Shown piece after piece: positions 28,065-36,448 of a stretch of 64,000 bases of DNA; position 1 is the stretch's first letter; the number at the start of each line of letters is the position of its first letter. The stretch lies in contig NZ_JAATJB010000001.1 of assembly GCF_011927635.1 (NCBI RefSeq), forward strand, positions 558,001 to 622,000, given 5' to 3'. The notes beneath the pieces are model-generated. The model was given only the letters and a program-made list of their open reading frames with translations. It did no database searches and was not told the origin of the DNA. The DNA is from Sphingomonas trueperi. GTDB taxonomy: Bacteria > Pseudomonadota > Alphaproteobacteria > Sphingomonadales > Sphingomonadaceae. The translations under genes and the position numbers were made by a program.

Positions 28065-29000
28065 ATGCGGATAGCGTTCGGATTGGCAGGCATGGGCGTG
28101 CTCGGGCTGGTCGGCTGGTCCGCCTGGGCGAGCCGCAAGGCCGAGGCGATGGTGCCGGCGGACGGTCGCTTTGTCGACGTCGACGGCGCGCGGTTGCACA
28201 TCGTCGAGCTGGGGCCAAAGGACGCGGCGGGGCCGGCGATCGTGATGATCCACGGCGTGATGGCGCAGCTGCGCAACTTCAGCCATTCGCTCGCCGGCCG
28301 GCTGGCGAAGGACCACCGGGTGATCCTGGTCGACCGCCCCGGCTGGGGCCATTCGCGGCTCACCGGCCCGCGCCCCGATCTCGCGCGCCAGGGGCGGATC
28401 ATCGCGGCGCTCATCGAGAAGCTGGGGCTCGAAAAGCCGCTGGTCGTCGGCCATTCAATGGGCGGCGCGGTGGCGCTGGCGCTCGCCACCGAGCGGCCCG
28501 AGGTGCCCGGTGCGCTGGCGCTGATCGCACCGCTCACCCAGATGGTCGACCAGCCGCCGCCGGTGTTTCGCGGGCTGATGGCGCCGCCGGGCCTCCGCGA
28601 GGTGCTCGCCTGGACGGTTGCGGTGCCGATGGCCGTGGCATTCGGCAAGCAGGGGGCGGAGGCGGTTTTCGCGCCCGATCCGGTGCCGGCGGACTTCGCC
28701 ACGGCGGGTGGCGGGGCGCTGTCGGCGCGCGCGTCCGCCTATCAGATGGGCAGCTTCGAGATCCGCATGGCGCAGCATGCGATGCCGCCGCTGATTGCGC
28801 GCTACGGCGAGATCCGGGTGCCGGTGTCGATCCTCTATGGACGGCAGGATGCGCTGCTCGATCCTGCGCTGCACGGCGAGCGGACGGCGACAGAGATTGC
28901 GAAGGGCCAGGTCACGCTTATCGAGGGCGGGCACATGCTGCCGCTGACGCGTGCCGACGAGACGGAGGCGTGGCTGCGCGAGGTGTTGGCTAATTTGTGA
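28065..29000 (+). CDS. Alpha/beta hydrolase with N-terminal membrane anchor
   Basis: 311 residues. An N-terminal hydrophobic stretch (residues 3-22) probably anchors it in the inner membrane. The fold is a standard alpha/beta hydrolase: VMIHGVMAQLRNF (oxyanion region), LVDRPGWGHS, the nucleophile elbow VVGHSMGGAVAL, the acid in ILYGRQDALLD and the histidine in IEGGHMLPLT. Substrate unknown. It follows the secreted protein by 49 bases, so the two may share a transcript. Converges on the TlpA-like gene across a 157-bp hairpin-rich element. Confidence 0.85.
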   Translation: MRIAFGLAGMGVLGLVGWSAWASRKAEAMVPADGRFVDVDGARLHIVELGPKDAAGPAIVMIHGVMAQLRNFSHSLAGRLAKDHRVILVDRPGWGHSRLTGPRPDLARQGRIIAALIEKLGLEKPLVVGHSMGGAVALALATERPEVPGALALIAPLTQMVDQPPPVFRGLMAPPGLREVLAWTVAVPMAVAFGKQGAEAVFAPDPVPADFATAGGGALSARASAYQMGSFEIRMAQHAMPPLIARYGEIRVPVSILYGRQDALLDPALHGERTATEIAKGQVTLIEGGHMLPLTRADETEAWLREVLANL

Positions 29001-29157
29001 TCCTCCCCGGGGCGAAGCGCCGGGGAGGGGGACCATTCGCGGAAGCGAATGGTGGAGGGGCCGTAGCGTAGCGGAGGGACGGTCAACCGCCTGCGGCGGC
29101 CCCTCCACCCCGCCGCTGCGCAGCGCGGTCCCCCTCCCCCAGCGAGCTGGGGGAGGA
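29001..29157. repeat. 157-bp compound GC-rich hairpin element between convergent genes
   Basis: At least three perfect hairpins: CCTCCCCGG..CCGGGGAGG (29002-29028), ACCATTCGC-GGAA-GCGAATGGT (29032-29053) and CCTCCCCCAGC-GA-GCTGGGGGAGG (29133-29156). Outer ends TCCTCCCC and GGGGAGGA are inverted. The middle is also self-complementary in parts. It fills the gap between the hydrolase and tlpA genes and is unlike the 94-bp family. Confidence 0.8.
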
Positions 29158-29162
29158 TTTGC

Positions 29163-29747
29163 TTACTTCGCTTCGGCGATCAGCTTGGCGGCAGCGTCAC
29201 CCGCCCAGTCGAACTCGCCCGAGACGCGCCACACTTCCTTGCCCGCCGAATCATACAGGATCGTCGTCGGCAGGTTGACGCCGAGCTGCACGCTGAACGC
29301 CGTGTCGGTGTCCAGATAGGGCTTCAGATTCTTGTAGCCGTTCTTCTGGAAGAAGGGGCCGACGACCTCCATTCCCTTCAGGTCCTGGCTGAGCGGGAGC
29401 ACCACCAGCTTGTCGCCCGCCTTGCCTGCGAGCGTATCGAGCGTCGGCATCTCCTTGATGCACGGCGCGCACCAGGTCGCCCACAGGTTGAGCAGCACCG
29501 GCTTGCCCTTGAACGCGGCCAGCGTGGTCTTCTTGCCCGCGGCATCGGTGAACGGAATCGTCGGTGCTGCCTCGCCCTTGTGGCTGCGGTCGACGGTGCC
29601 GCCCGGCGCGGGCGCAGTCGCGTTTGGCGGGGCCGAAGTTTCGTTCGCTTGCTGAGAAGGCTGCGATTGCTTATCGCACCCCGCAACTGCGAGGGCGCCC
29701 AGAAGGAGAAGACCGATCACCGAGCGCAAGGACAGCTCCAATTCCAT
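29163..29747 (-). CDS. TlpA-family thioredoxin-like lipoprotein
   Basis: A periplasmic disulfide reductase-type protein of 194 residues. Signal peptide ends in a lipobox (ALAVAGC, Cys24), then a Ser/Pro/Asn/Thr-rich linker to about residue 60. The thioredoxin fold has the active site [18 protein letters not shown], with CxxC, and the cis-proline region [10 protein letters not shown]. Such proteins supply electrons to apo-cytochrome c or other periplasmic thiols. The ATG at 29745-29747 shares bases with the argH ATG on the other strand. Converges on the hydrolase gene. Confidence 0.9.
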   Translation of the reverse strand: MELELSLRSVIGLLLLGALAVAGCDKQSQPSQQANETSAPPNATAPAPGGTVDRSHKGEAAPTIPFTDAAGKKTTLAAFKGKPVLLNLWATWCAPCIKEMPTLDTLAGKAGDKLVVLPLSQDLKGMEVVGPFFQKNGYKNLKPYLDTDTAFSVQLGVNLPTTILYDSAGKEVWRVSGEFDWAGDAAAKLIAEAK

Positions 29748-31122
29748 GTGGGGAGGGCGCTTCGCCGAAGGCCCGTCCGCGGTGATGCGCGAGATAAACG
29801 CCTCCATCCCCTTCGACAAGCGGATGTGGCAGCAGGATCTGCGCGGCTCCAAGGCGCATGTCGCGATGCTGGGCCGGCAAGGGATCGTGGGCGCCGACGA
29901 TGCCGCCACGATCAGCGCGGGACTCGACCAGGTCGCCGAGGAGTTCGCCGCGAACGGCGTGCCCGAGGATCTGGCGCTGGAAGACATCCACATGCTCTCC
30001 GAAAGCCGGCTGGCTGCGACGATCGGCCCCGTCGCGGGCCGTCTCCACACCGCGCGCTCGCGCAACGACCAGGTCGCGACCGACTTCCGCCTCTGGGTGC
30101 GCGACGCGATCGACCAGGCCGATGCGGCGCTGGGCGCGCTGCAGGACGCGCTGCTGGCGCGTGCCGAGCAGCATGCCGACAGCGTGATGCCGGGCTTCAC
30201 CCATCTCCAGGTCGCGCAGCCGGTAACCTTGGGCCACCATCTGATGGCCTATTTCGAGATGTTCGCGCGCGATCGCTCCCGGCTCAAGGATGCCCGCGCC
30301 CGCATGAACCTGTGTCCGCTCGGCTCGGCGGCGCTGGCCGGCACCGGCTTCAACCTCGATCGCGAAGCGACGGCACATGCGCTGGGCTTCGACGGGCCGA
30401 CCCGCAATTCGCTCGATTCGGTGTCGGACCGCGACTTCGCGCTCGATTACCTGACGGCCGCCGCGCAGTGCAGCCTCCACCTCAGCCGGCTGGCCGAGGA
30501 GTTCGTGATCTGGGCGAGCCAGCCCTTCGGCTTCGTCGCCCTGTCCGACCAATGGTCGACCGGCAGCTCGATCATGCCGCAGAAGCGCAACCCCGACGCG
30601 GCCGAGCTGGTCCGCGGGCATTCGGGCCGGATCAGCGGCGCGCTGGTCAGTCTGATGATGACGATGAAGGGGCTGCCGCTCGCCTATTCGAAGGACATGC
30701 AGGACGACAAGCCGCCGGTGTTCGAGGCGCACGACCTGCTCGGCCTCAGCATCGCGGCAATGACCGGCATGGTCGAGAGCGCGACCTTCCGGCTGGAGCG
30801 GATGCGCGCGGCGGCCGAGGCCGGCTTCTCGACCGCGACGGATCTGGCCGACTGGCTGGTGCGTGAGGGCGGCATCCCGTTCCGCGAGGCGCACCACATC
30901 ACTGGCCGTGCGGTGGCGAAGGCCGAGGCGGACGGTATCCGGCTCGACCAGCTGCCGATCGCGGCGCTCCAGGAAATCGATGCACGGATCGATGAACGCG
31001 TGTACGGCGTTCTCAGCGTCGACGCATCGGTGAACAGCCGGACCAGCTTCGGCGGCACGGCACCGTCGCGCGTTCGCGCGGCGATAGCGGCGGCGCGCAA
31101 GGGCCGTGAGGAGGAAGCATGA
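29746..31122 (+). CDS. argH: Argininosuccinate lyase
   Basis: Splits argininosuccinate into arginine and fumarate, the last step of arginine synthesis. The 458-residue protein has the fumarase/aspartase superfamily signature [12 protein letters not shown] at about 273-284, [14 protein letters not shown] at the start, [34 protein letters not shown], and [12 protein letters not shown] with the catalytic histidine. The start is shared with the divergent TlpA gene; no other in-frame start exists upstream, and a weak AAGGA lies 14 bases before it. The next gene overlaps by ATGA. Confidence 0.96.
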   Translation: MWGGRFAEGPSAVMREINASIPFDKRMWQQDLRGSKAHVAMLGRQGIVGADDAATISAGLDQVAEEFAANGVPEDLALEDIHMLSESRLAATIGPVAGRLHTARSRNDQVATDFRLWVRDAIDQADAALGALQDALLARAEQHADSVMPGFTHLQVAQPVTLGHHLMAYFEMFARDRSRLKDARARMNLCPLGSAALAGTGFNLDREATAHALGFDGPTRNSLDSVSDRDFALDYLTAAAQCSLHLSRLAEEFVIWASQPFGFVALSDQWSTGSSIMPQKRNPDAAELVRGHSGRISGALVSLMMTMKGLPLAYSKDMQDDKPPVFEAHDLLGLSIAAMTGMVESATFRLERMRAAAEAGFSTATDLADWLVREGGIPFREAHHITGRAVAKAEADGIRLDQLPIAALQEIDARIDERVYGVLSVDASVNSRTSFGGTAPSRVRAAIAAARKGREEEA

Positions 31123-31364
31123 GGAAGCGACTGCTGCTCACCGTACCGGCCCTGGGCTTGGTGCTGAGCGGTTGCGGCGTGCGCGAGGCCCTGGCCCCGC
31201 CGCCGGGGGCATCGCTGCCGGTGGCGCCGTATGGCGCCGCGGCGACGCCCACGCCTCCCGATCTTCTCAAACCCACGGCGCAGACCCGCCCTTCGCGCAG
31301 CGACGACCTGATCCAGGCGTCCGAGGCGCGGCGGAGCGACGAGTTCGACCTGCCACCCAACTGA
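31119..31364 (+). CDS. Small lipoprotein, possible LptM (YifL-like)
   Basis: 81 residues: basic start, hydrophobic core and the lipobox LVLSGC (cysteine at residue 20), followed by a proline/alanine-rich unstructured tail. LptM, a small lipoprotein that matures the LptD lipopolysaccharide translocon, is also encoded near lysA/dapF in many proteobacteria, and here the gene lies between argH and lysA. This position is the main argument; no LptM motif beyond the lipobox and short length can be shown. Overlaps argH by 4 bases; lysA begins 34 bases later. Confidence 0.7.
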   Translation: MRKRLLLTVPALGLVLSGCGVREALAPPPGASLPVAPYGAAATPTPPDLLKPTAQTRPSRSDDLIQASEARRSDEFDLPPN

Positions 31365-31398
31365 TTTTGGCGGCCAATCGCGCCGCACCCAGAGGCCC

Positions 31399-32658
31399 AT
31401 GACCGATTTCTCGATGATCGACGGCGAACTGCACGTCGAATCGCTGCCCCTCGCGCGCATCGCCGCCGAGGTGGGTACGCCCGTCTATGTCTATTCCACC
31501 GAGCGCTTCCAGGCCAATGCCCGTGCCTTCCGCGACGCGCTGAAGCCGCTGGGGCGGATCCACCTCGCCTTCGCGATCAAGGCCAATCCCAACCTCGCGG
31601 TGCTCAAGCTGCTGGCGAACGAGGGCTTCGGCGCCGATGTCGTCTCGGGCGGCGAGATGGCGCGCGCGCTGGCCGCGGGCGTGGCGCCCAAGGACATTGT
31701 CTTCTCGGGCGTCGGCAAGACCCGCCGCGAGCTGGTCAAGGGGCTGGAGGCCGGGATCGGCCAGTTCAACCTCGAGCTGGTCGAGGAAGGCGAAGTTCTG
31801 GCGGCACTTGCGGCCGAGCGCGGGCTCACCGCGCGCGCGGCGCTGCGCGTGAACCCGGACGTCGATGCCGGCACGCACGAGAAGATCTCCACCGGCAAGG
31901 CCGAGAACAAGTTCGGCCTGCCGATCGGCGAGGCGCCCGAGATCTTCGACCGGCTCGGCAAGCTGCCGGGCCTCGATCTGCACGGCATCGCGGTGCATAT
32001 CGGCAGCCAACTGCTCGGCCTCGCGCCGCTGGAAGCCGCGTTCGAGCGCGTCGGCCGGCTGCTCGCCGAGCTGCGCGCGAATGGGCACACCATCACCCAT
32101 GTCGATCTCGGCGGCGGGCTGGGCGTCGCCTATCGCCCCGGTGAGGTGCCGCCGACGCCGGAAGCCTATGCGGAGATGGTCGCGCGGGTGACGAAGGACT
32201 GGGACGTCGAGCTGATGTTCGAGCCCGGCCGCACCATCGCCGGCAGCGCGGGCGTGCTGGTCACCGAAGTGCTGTGGGTGAAGCCGGGGCAGGTCCATCC
32301 CTGGGTGGTGGTCGACGCCGCGATGAACGACCTCGCCCGTGTGGCGCTGTACGATGCCTATCACGGATTCGCGGCGGTGAAGCCCAGCGGCGAGCGCTTC
32401 GTCGCCAACGTCGCCGGGCCGGTGTGCGAAAGCACCGACGTGTTCGTCAAGGCGCGCGAGATCGACGCCGTGCAGGCCGGCGACCTCGCGGTGCTGGAGA
32501 CGGCCGGCGCGTACGGCGCGACCATGGCCAGCACCTATAATAGCCGCCCGCTGGTGCCCGAGGTGCTGGTCTCGGGCGACCGCTACGCCATCGTCGCCGG
32601 CCGCATCTCCGCTGAGGAGATCATGGCCGCCGAGCAGGTGCCGGACTGGCTGAAGTGA
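31399..32658 (+). CDS. lysA: Diaminopimelate decarboxylase
   Basis: Makes lysine from meso-diaminopimelate. 419 residues, with the alanine-racemase-like barrel: the cofactor lysine Lys61 in FAIKANPN, SGGEMARALAAG, GLDLHGIAVHIGSQL, LGGGLGVAY (phosphate binding) and the active-site cysteine in GPVCESTDVF; the C-terminal domain contains ETAGAYGATMASTYNSRPL. The next gene starts at a GTG overlapping the lysA stop. It belongs with argH in a small amino-acid operon, and with lysC at 59.7 kb supports complete lysine synthesis. Confidence 0.96.
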   Translation: MTDFSMIDGELHVESLPLARIAAEVGTPVYVYSTERFQANARAFRDALKPLGRIHLAFAIKANPNLAVLKLLANEGFGADVVSGGEMARALAAGVAPKDIVFSGVGKTRRELVKGLEAGIGQFNLELVEEGEVLAALAAERGLTARAALRVNPDVDAGTHEKISTGKAENKFGLPIGEAPEIFDRLGKLPGLDLHGIAVHIGSQLLGLAPLEAAFERVGRLLAELRANGHTITHVDLGGGLGVAYRPGEVPPTPEAYAEMVARVTKDWDVELMFEPGRTIAGSAGVLVTEVLWVKPGQVHPWVVVDAAMNDLARVALYDAYHGFAAVKPSGERFVANVAGPVCESTDVFVKAREIDAVQAGDLAVLETAGAYGATMASTYNSRPLVPEVLVSGDRYAIVAGRISAEEIMAAEQVPDWLK

Positions 32659-33410
32659 CGCTCGCCGCGCTGCCCCTGTTCGTGAAGCTGGCGGGGCGGC
32701 CGGTGATTCTGGTCGGCGAAGGCGAGCCGGCCGACGCCAAGCGCCGCCTGCTCGACCGCGCCGGCGCGCGGGTGGTGGGCGAGGGCGATGCCGCCGCGCT
32801 CGCCATCGTTGCACTGGAGGAACCCGAGGACGTTGTCGCCCGGCTCAAGGCGCGAGGCGTGCTGGTCAATTGCGTCGACCGGCCCGAGCTGTGCGACTTC
32901 ACCCTGCCGGCGATCGTCGACCGCGATCCGGTACTGATCGCCATCGGCACCGGCGGGGTTTCCGCCGGGCTCGCCGCGGCGCTGCGGCAACGGCTGGAGG
33001 CCTTGCTGCCGACGAGCCTCGGCGCGCTGGCCAAGGGGCTGGGCCGCAGCCGGGCGGCGATGAAGGCGCGCTGGCCCGATGCAGGTGCTCGCCGGCGCGC
33101 GTTGGCCGATGCGCTCGGCGAGGGCGGCATGCTCGACCTGCTCGCAAGCGACGGCGATGTCGATCGCTGGCTGGCCCAGGGCGCCGCACCCCAAGCCGAG
33201 CTCGTCACCCTGCGGCTGACCTCGCCCGATCCCGAGGATCTCACGCTGCGGCAGGCGCGGCTGCTTGCGCAGGCCGACCGGCTTTTCCATTGTGGCGACG
33301 TGCCCGACGCCATCCTCAACCGCGCGCGTGCCGATGCCGCGCGCATCCTCGCCCGTCCCCCCGCCGATCCCGGCGAAGGCCTGTCGCTCTTTCTGGAGAT
33401 GGCGGGTTGA
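32655..33410 (+). CDS. Precorrin-2 dehydrogenase / sirohydrochlorin ferrochelatase (CysG N-terminal type)
   Basis: A 251-residue CysG-N/Met8-type enzyme that oxidises precorrin-2 with NAD and inserts iron to give sirohaem for sulfite reductase. Visible: LPLFVKLAGRPVILVGEGEPADAKRRLL (Rossmann start), VNCVDRPELCDFTLPAIVDR, and GTGGVSAGLAAALRQRLE. No methyltransferase domain is fused, unlike enterobacterial CysG. GTG start overlaps the lysA stop (GTGA). The zntB-like gene begins inside its last codons. Confidence 0.85.
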   Translation: MTLAALPLFVKLAGRPVILVGEGEPADAKRRLLDRAGARVVGEGDAAALAIVALEEPEDVVARLKARGVLVNCVDRPELCDFTLPAIVDRDPVLIAIGTGGVSAGLAAALRQRLEALLPTSLGALAKGLGRSRAAMKARWPDAGARRRALADALGEGGMLDLLASDGDVDRWLAQGAAPQAELVTLRLTSPDPEDLTLRQARLLAQADRLFHCGDVPDAILNRARADAARILARPPADPGEGLSLFLEMAG

Positions 33411-34357
33411 GCGGCTTTGCCTATGTCGTGAAGGACGGCAAGGTCGAGCAGCCGACGATGCGCGCGGCGCTCGGGCAGAATGGCGGCCTCACCTGGATCC
33501 ATCTGACCACCAATGACGAGCGCGCCCAGCTCTGGCTCGGCGGCGAGGCGCAGCTGTCGCAATATGTGATCGACGCGCTGACCGCGACCGAAACGCGCCC
33601 GCGCTGCGACGCGGTCGGCGAGGGCGCGGTGATCAACCTGCGCGGGTTGTCGTCCGAGGCGACGACCGCCTCCGATCCGCTCGCCTCGATCCGCATCTAC
33701 GCGATGGGCGGCTGCGTCTTTTCGGTGACGCGCAAGCATCTGAGCGCGCTGCAATCGGTGCGCGACGAGGTGGAGTCGCACAAGATCCTCGATCCCGGCG
33801 ACCTGATCGCCGCGATCGCCTCGGCAATCACCGAGGAACTCGACCCGGTGGTGGCCGAGCTCGGCGACTCGCTCGACGATTGCGAGGAGCAGATTTCCGG
33901 GCACCGCGCCTTCGAGCTGCGGCGGATGGTGAACAAGGTGCGGGTGCAGGCGATCGGCTATCGCCGCTTCCTCAATCCGCAGCGCGCTGCGATCGAGAAG
34001 CTGGCCGGCCTGCCTGGCGAATGGCTGCGTGAGGACGACCGGCTCCACCTTGCCGCCGCTGCCGACCGCGCCGCGCGCATGGCGGAGGAAGTCGAGAGCA
34101 TCCGCGAGCGCGCCGCGCTTACCCACGAAACGCTCACCGACCTGCGCGGCGAGTTGCTCGACCAGCGCTCGCTGGTGATCGCCATCGTCGCGATGGTGTT
34201 CCTGCCGCTGACCTTCCTTACCGGCCTGCTCGGCATGAATGTCGACGGCATTCCCTGGGCGCACGAGCCCTGGGCCTTCTGGGGCGTGGTGGCGGTGTGC
34301 CTAACGATGGCGCTGGGGATCGCCGGCTATTTCGCCCACCGGCACTGGTTCGAATAG
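33407..34357 (+). CDS. zntB: CorA-family divalent cation transporter, ZntB-like
   Basis: A 316-residue metal transporter, pentameric in the inner membrane. A soluble N-terminal domain (about 1-255) is followed by two membrane helices, with the signature LLGMNVDGIPWA between them (the GMN motif). ZntB-type members carry zinc by proton coupling; magnesium transport cannot be ruled out. The TTG at 33407-33409 overlaps the stop of the preceding gene (TTGA) and has GGAG about 8 bases before it; later ATG codons would delete part of the cytoplasmic funnel. Ends 12 bases before repeat copy 5. Confidence 0.88.
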   Translation: MSGFAYVVKDGKVEQPTMRAALGQNGGLTWIHLTTNDERAQLWLGGEAQLSQYVIDALTATETRPRCDAVGEGAVINLRGLSSEATTASDPLASIRIYAMGGCVFSVTRKHLSALQSVRDEVESHKILDPGDLIAAIASAITEELDPVVAELGDSLDDCEEQISGHRAFELRRMVNKVRVQAIGYRRFLNPQRAAIEKLAGLPGEWLREDDRLHLAAAADRAARMAEEVESIRERAALTHETLTDLRGELLDQRSLVIAIVAMVFLPLTFLTGLLGMNVDGIPWAHEPWAFWGVVAVCLTMALGIAGYFAHRHWFE

Positions 34358-34369
34358 ACGCCCAAGCCC

Positions 34370-34463
34370 GTCATTCCGGCGAAAGCCGGAATCCATTGGG
34401 GTCACCGTCTCGGCTCTAGTCCTAACGTAGCGGCGAATGGATCCCGGCTTTCGCCGGGATGAC
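34370..34463 (-). repeat. 94-bp double-hairpin repeat, copy 5 (reverse orientation)
   Basis: Left end GTCATTCCGGCGAAAGCCGG with CCATTGGGGTC inside, right end GCGGCGAATGG then ATCCCGGCTTTCGCCGGG. It resembles copy 4 over its outer parts, with a different centre. Lies between convergent zntB and the FMN reductase gene. Confidence 0.92.
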
Positions 34464-34480
34464 GGCTGGTGGGGGGCGCC

Positions 34481-35017
34481 TCAGCGCTTCAGGAAGTCGA
34501 AGATCTGCCCGACCATCACGTCGAGCGATGCCTGGCAGTGCGATTCCACGTCCGGCGTCTCGACCGTGTTTACCGCAATCCCCATCGGCGTCGGCCAGCC
34601 GCGCAGCGCGTGGGTGATGGTGCGCAGCGCCTGCAGTGTCGAGACCGACGCTTGCCAACCCGCGGCGGTGGCGATCAGGCCCACCGGCATGCCGTCGAAA
34701 TAGACGCGATCGTCGCGGCTGAGCAGCTCGACATAGTCGAGCGCGGTCTTCACCAGCCCGGAAATCGTGCCGTGATAGCCCGGCGAGCCGATGAGCACCG
34801 CATCGGCACTGCGCAGCGTCTCGACGAACCGCATCACCTTGGCATCGCTGTCGCCATGCTCGGGTTCGAAATGCGGGAAGACGATGTCGGGCCCGGTGAG
34901 CAACGTGGTGCGCGCGCCGCGCGCCTCCGCGCGGGCGAGCGCGGCGCTGAGCAGGCGGGCGGTGCTCGATTGCGCGCGAAGCGTGCCGCCGAGCGCGACG
35001 ATATGGGGGGTGGTCAT
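34481..35017 (-). CDS. NADPH-dependent FMN reductase family protein
   Basis: A flavodoxin-like oxidoreductase of 178 residues. LGGTLRAQSSTARLL forms the FMN phosphate loop, LIGSPGYHGTISGLVKTALDYVELLS is the classical second flavin contact, and GLIATAAGWQAS the third. It could reduce FMN or act as a chromate/quinone/azo reductase; the acceptor is unknown. Start at the ATG 35015-35017 is preceded by GAGG at 5 bases; an ATG at 35033-35035 that overlaps the upstream stop (ATGA) would add 6 residues. It follows the M28 peptidase gene. Confidence 0.88.
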   Translation of the reverse strand: MTTPHIVALGGTLRAQSSTARLLSAALARAEARGARTTLLTGPDIVFPHFEPEHGDSDAKVMRFVETLRSADAVLIGSPGYHGTISGLVKTALDYVELLSRDDRVYFDGMPVGLIATAAGWQASVSTLQALRTITHALRGWPTPMGIAVNTVETPDVESHCQASLDVMVGQIFDFLKR

Positions 35018-35031
35018 GCTACCTCGTTCGG

Positions 35032-36369
35032 TCATTCGGGCTTGCCGCCCGGCTTCCATTCCGGCTTGGCGTCGCTGTTGGCCAGCGCATGCAGCGGCTC
35101 GACCAGCGACTGGATCGCGCGGGTCATGAAGGCGATGTCGATATTGGCGAGCGTGTCGTCCTTGCTGTGATAGGTCGGCACCACCGCCCAGCCGGAGATG
35201 GTGTGGGCGACGACGCCCTTCCTCGCGAGCGAGTAATTGTCCGAACGCTGGAAGAAGTTCTGCTCCGGATAGGGATCGGCGGCGACCAGCGCGCCGTGGC
35301 TTTTCAGCGTCTCGCCCAGCGTCGAGCGCTCGAAGCCGGTCATCATCATCGTCCCGGCGGGGAGCTTGGGGTCCTGCGCGCCGATCATCTCGACTTCGAC
35401 ATTGGCGACGATCTGGTCGAGCGGCACCGGCGGGTGGGCACCGAAATAGGTCGAGCCATAGCCGCCGATCTCTTCCGCACCATACGCGACGAACAGGATG
35501 CCGCGCTTGGTGCGGCCCTTGGCGGCCAGCGTCCGGGCGAGTTCGAGCACCGCAGTGGTGCCTGAGGCGTCGTCATTGGCACCGTGCAGGATCGTGCCGT
35601 CCGCCTGGACGCCGAGGTGATCGAGATGCGCGCTGAGCAGCAACACGCCCGCCTTGGGGTCGGCACCCGGCAGCCAGCCGATCGCGTTGGTGGTGGTGGC
35701 GACCTTCTCTTCCACCGGCACGGTGAGCGAAACCTTGGGATCTTTCTGCGCCGCGAGTGCATCGAAGGCGGCTGCGGGCAGCACTACGATCGAGGGTGCG
35801 GGTTCGCGCGGCTCGCTGCGCAGCCCGCCGGGCAGGCGCGGTTCGCCGTGCAGGCCCTTGATCATCGCCTGCGTCTCGGCGCTCTCGCGGACGAGCAGCA
35901 GGCGGGGAGTCTTGAACGAGCGTGCCAGCCGGTAGAGCTGCATGACGGGCATCTCGCCGGTGATCAGCATCACCGGGGCGGGTGCCATGCGCGACATCGC
36001 CTTGGCGGGGGTGAGCCTGGCGACGCCCTCGCTGCCCGTGCCGTCGCCGACCAGCAGCACTGCGCCCGGCACCGTCTGGCCGTTGGCGGTCAGCGTGATC
36101 GGCGCCTTGAGCTTCAGCCGGACGATATCGGCCTTTTGCAGATAGCCGTCCATCCCCGGCGCGGGCTGGAGCCCGAAGCCGCGGAACTGGGCGGCGACAT
36201 AGGCGGCGGCGATCGCCTCGTCGGGCGTGGCGCTGCCGCGGCCGCGCAGCTCGTCGCCGGCGAGAAAGGTCTCGTGCGCGCGAACCCAGTCTGCGCTGAC
36301 CTGCGCGCTCGCCGGTACTGCCAGCACGCTTGCGGCGGCCCATGCCGCCAGCAGCAACCCACGCTTCAT
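35032..36369 (-). CDS. Secreted M28-family metallopeptidase
   Basis: A zinc aminopeptidase-like protein of 445 residues with a signal peptide (MKRGLLLAAWAAASVLAVPASAQ). The two-zinc site is readable: SAHLDHLG (His, Asp), ANDDASGTTAVLEL (Asp), AYGAEEIGGYGS (Glu-Glu), EMIGAQDP and the last histidine in AVVPTYHSKDDT. An inserted PA-like domain probably covers residues 100-200. Start ATG at 36369 with GGGGGAT upstream. It sits between a TonB receptor and an FMN reductase on the same strand; peptide use is a likely role. Confidence 0.88.
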   Translation of the reverse strand: MKRGLLLAAWAAASVLAVPASAQVSADWVRAHETFLAGDELRGRGSATPDEAIAAAYVAAQFRGFGLQPAPGMDGYLQKADIVRLKLKAPITLTANGQTVPGAVLLVGDGTGSEGVARLTPAKAMSRMAPAPVMLITGEMPVMQLYRLARSFKTPRLLLVRESAETQAMIKGLHGEPRLPGGLRSEPREPAPSIVVLPAAAFDALAAQKDPKVSLTVPVEEKVATTTNAIGWLPGADPKAGVLLLSAHLDHLGVQADGTILHGANDDASGTTAVLELARTLAAKGRTKRGILFVAYGAEEIGGYGSTYFGAHPPVPLDQIVANVEVEMIGAQDPKLPAGTMMMTGFERSTLGETLKSHGALVAADPYPEQNFFQRSDNYSLARKGVVAHTISGWAVVPTYHSKDDTLANIDIAFMTRAIQSLVEPLHALANSDAKPEWKPGGKPE

Positions 36370-36448
36370 TCGCCATCCCCCGTTCGGTTCGTGCCGGGTG
36401 ATGGGGCAAGCGGGCGCGGCGCGCAACCGGTGCCGCGCCCGCTGACCG

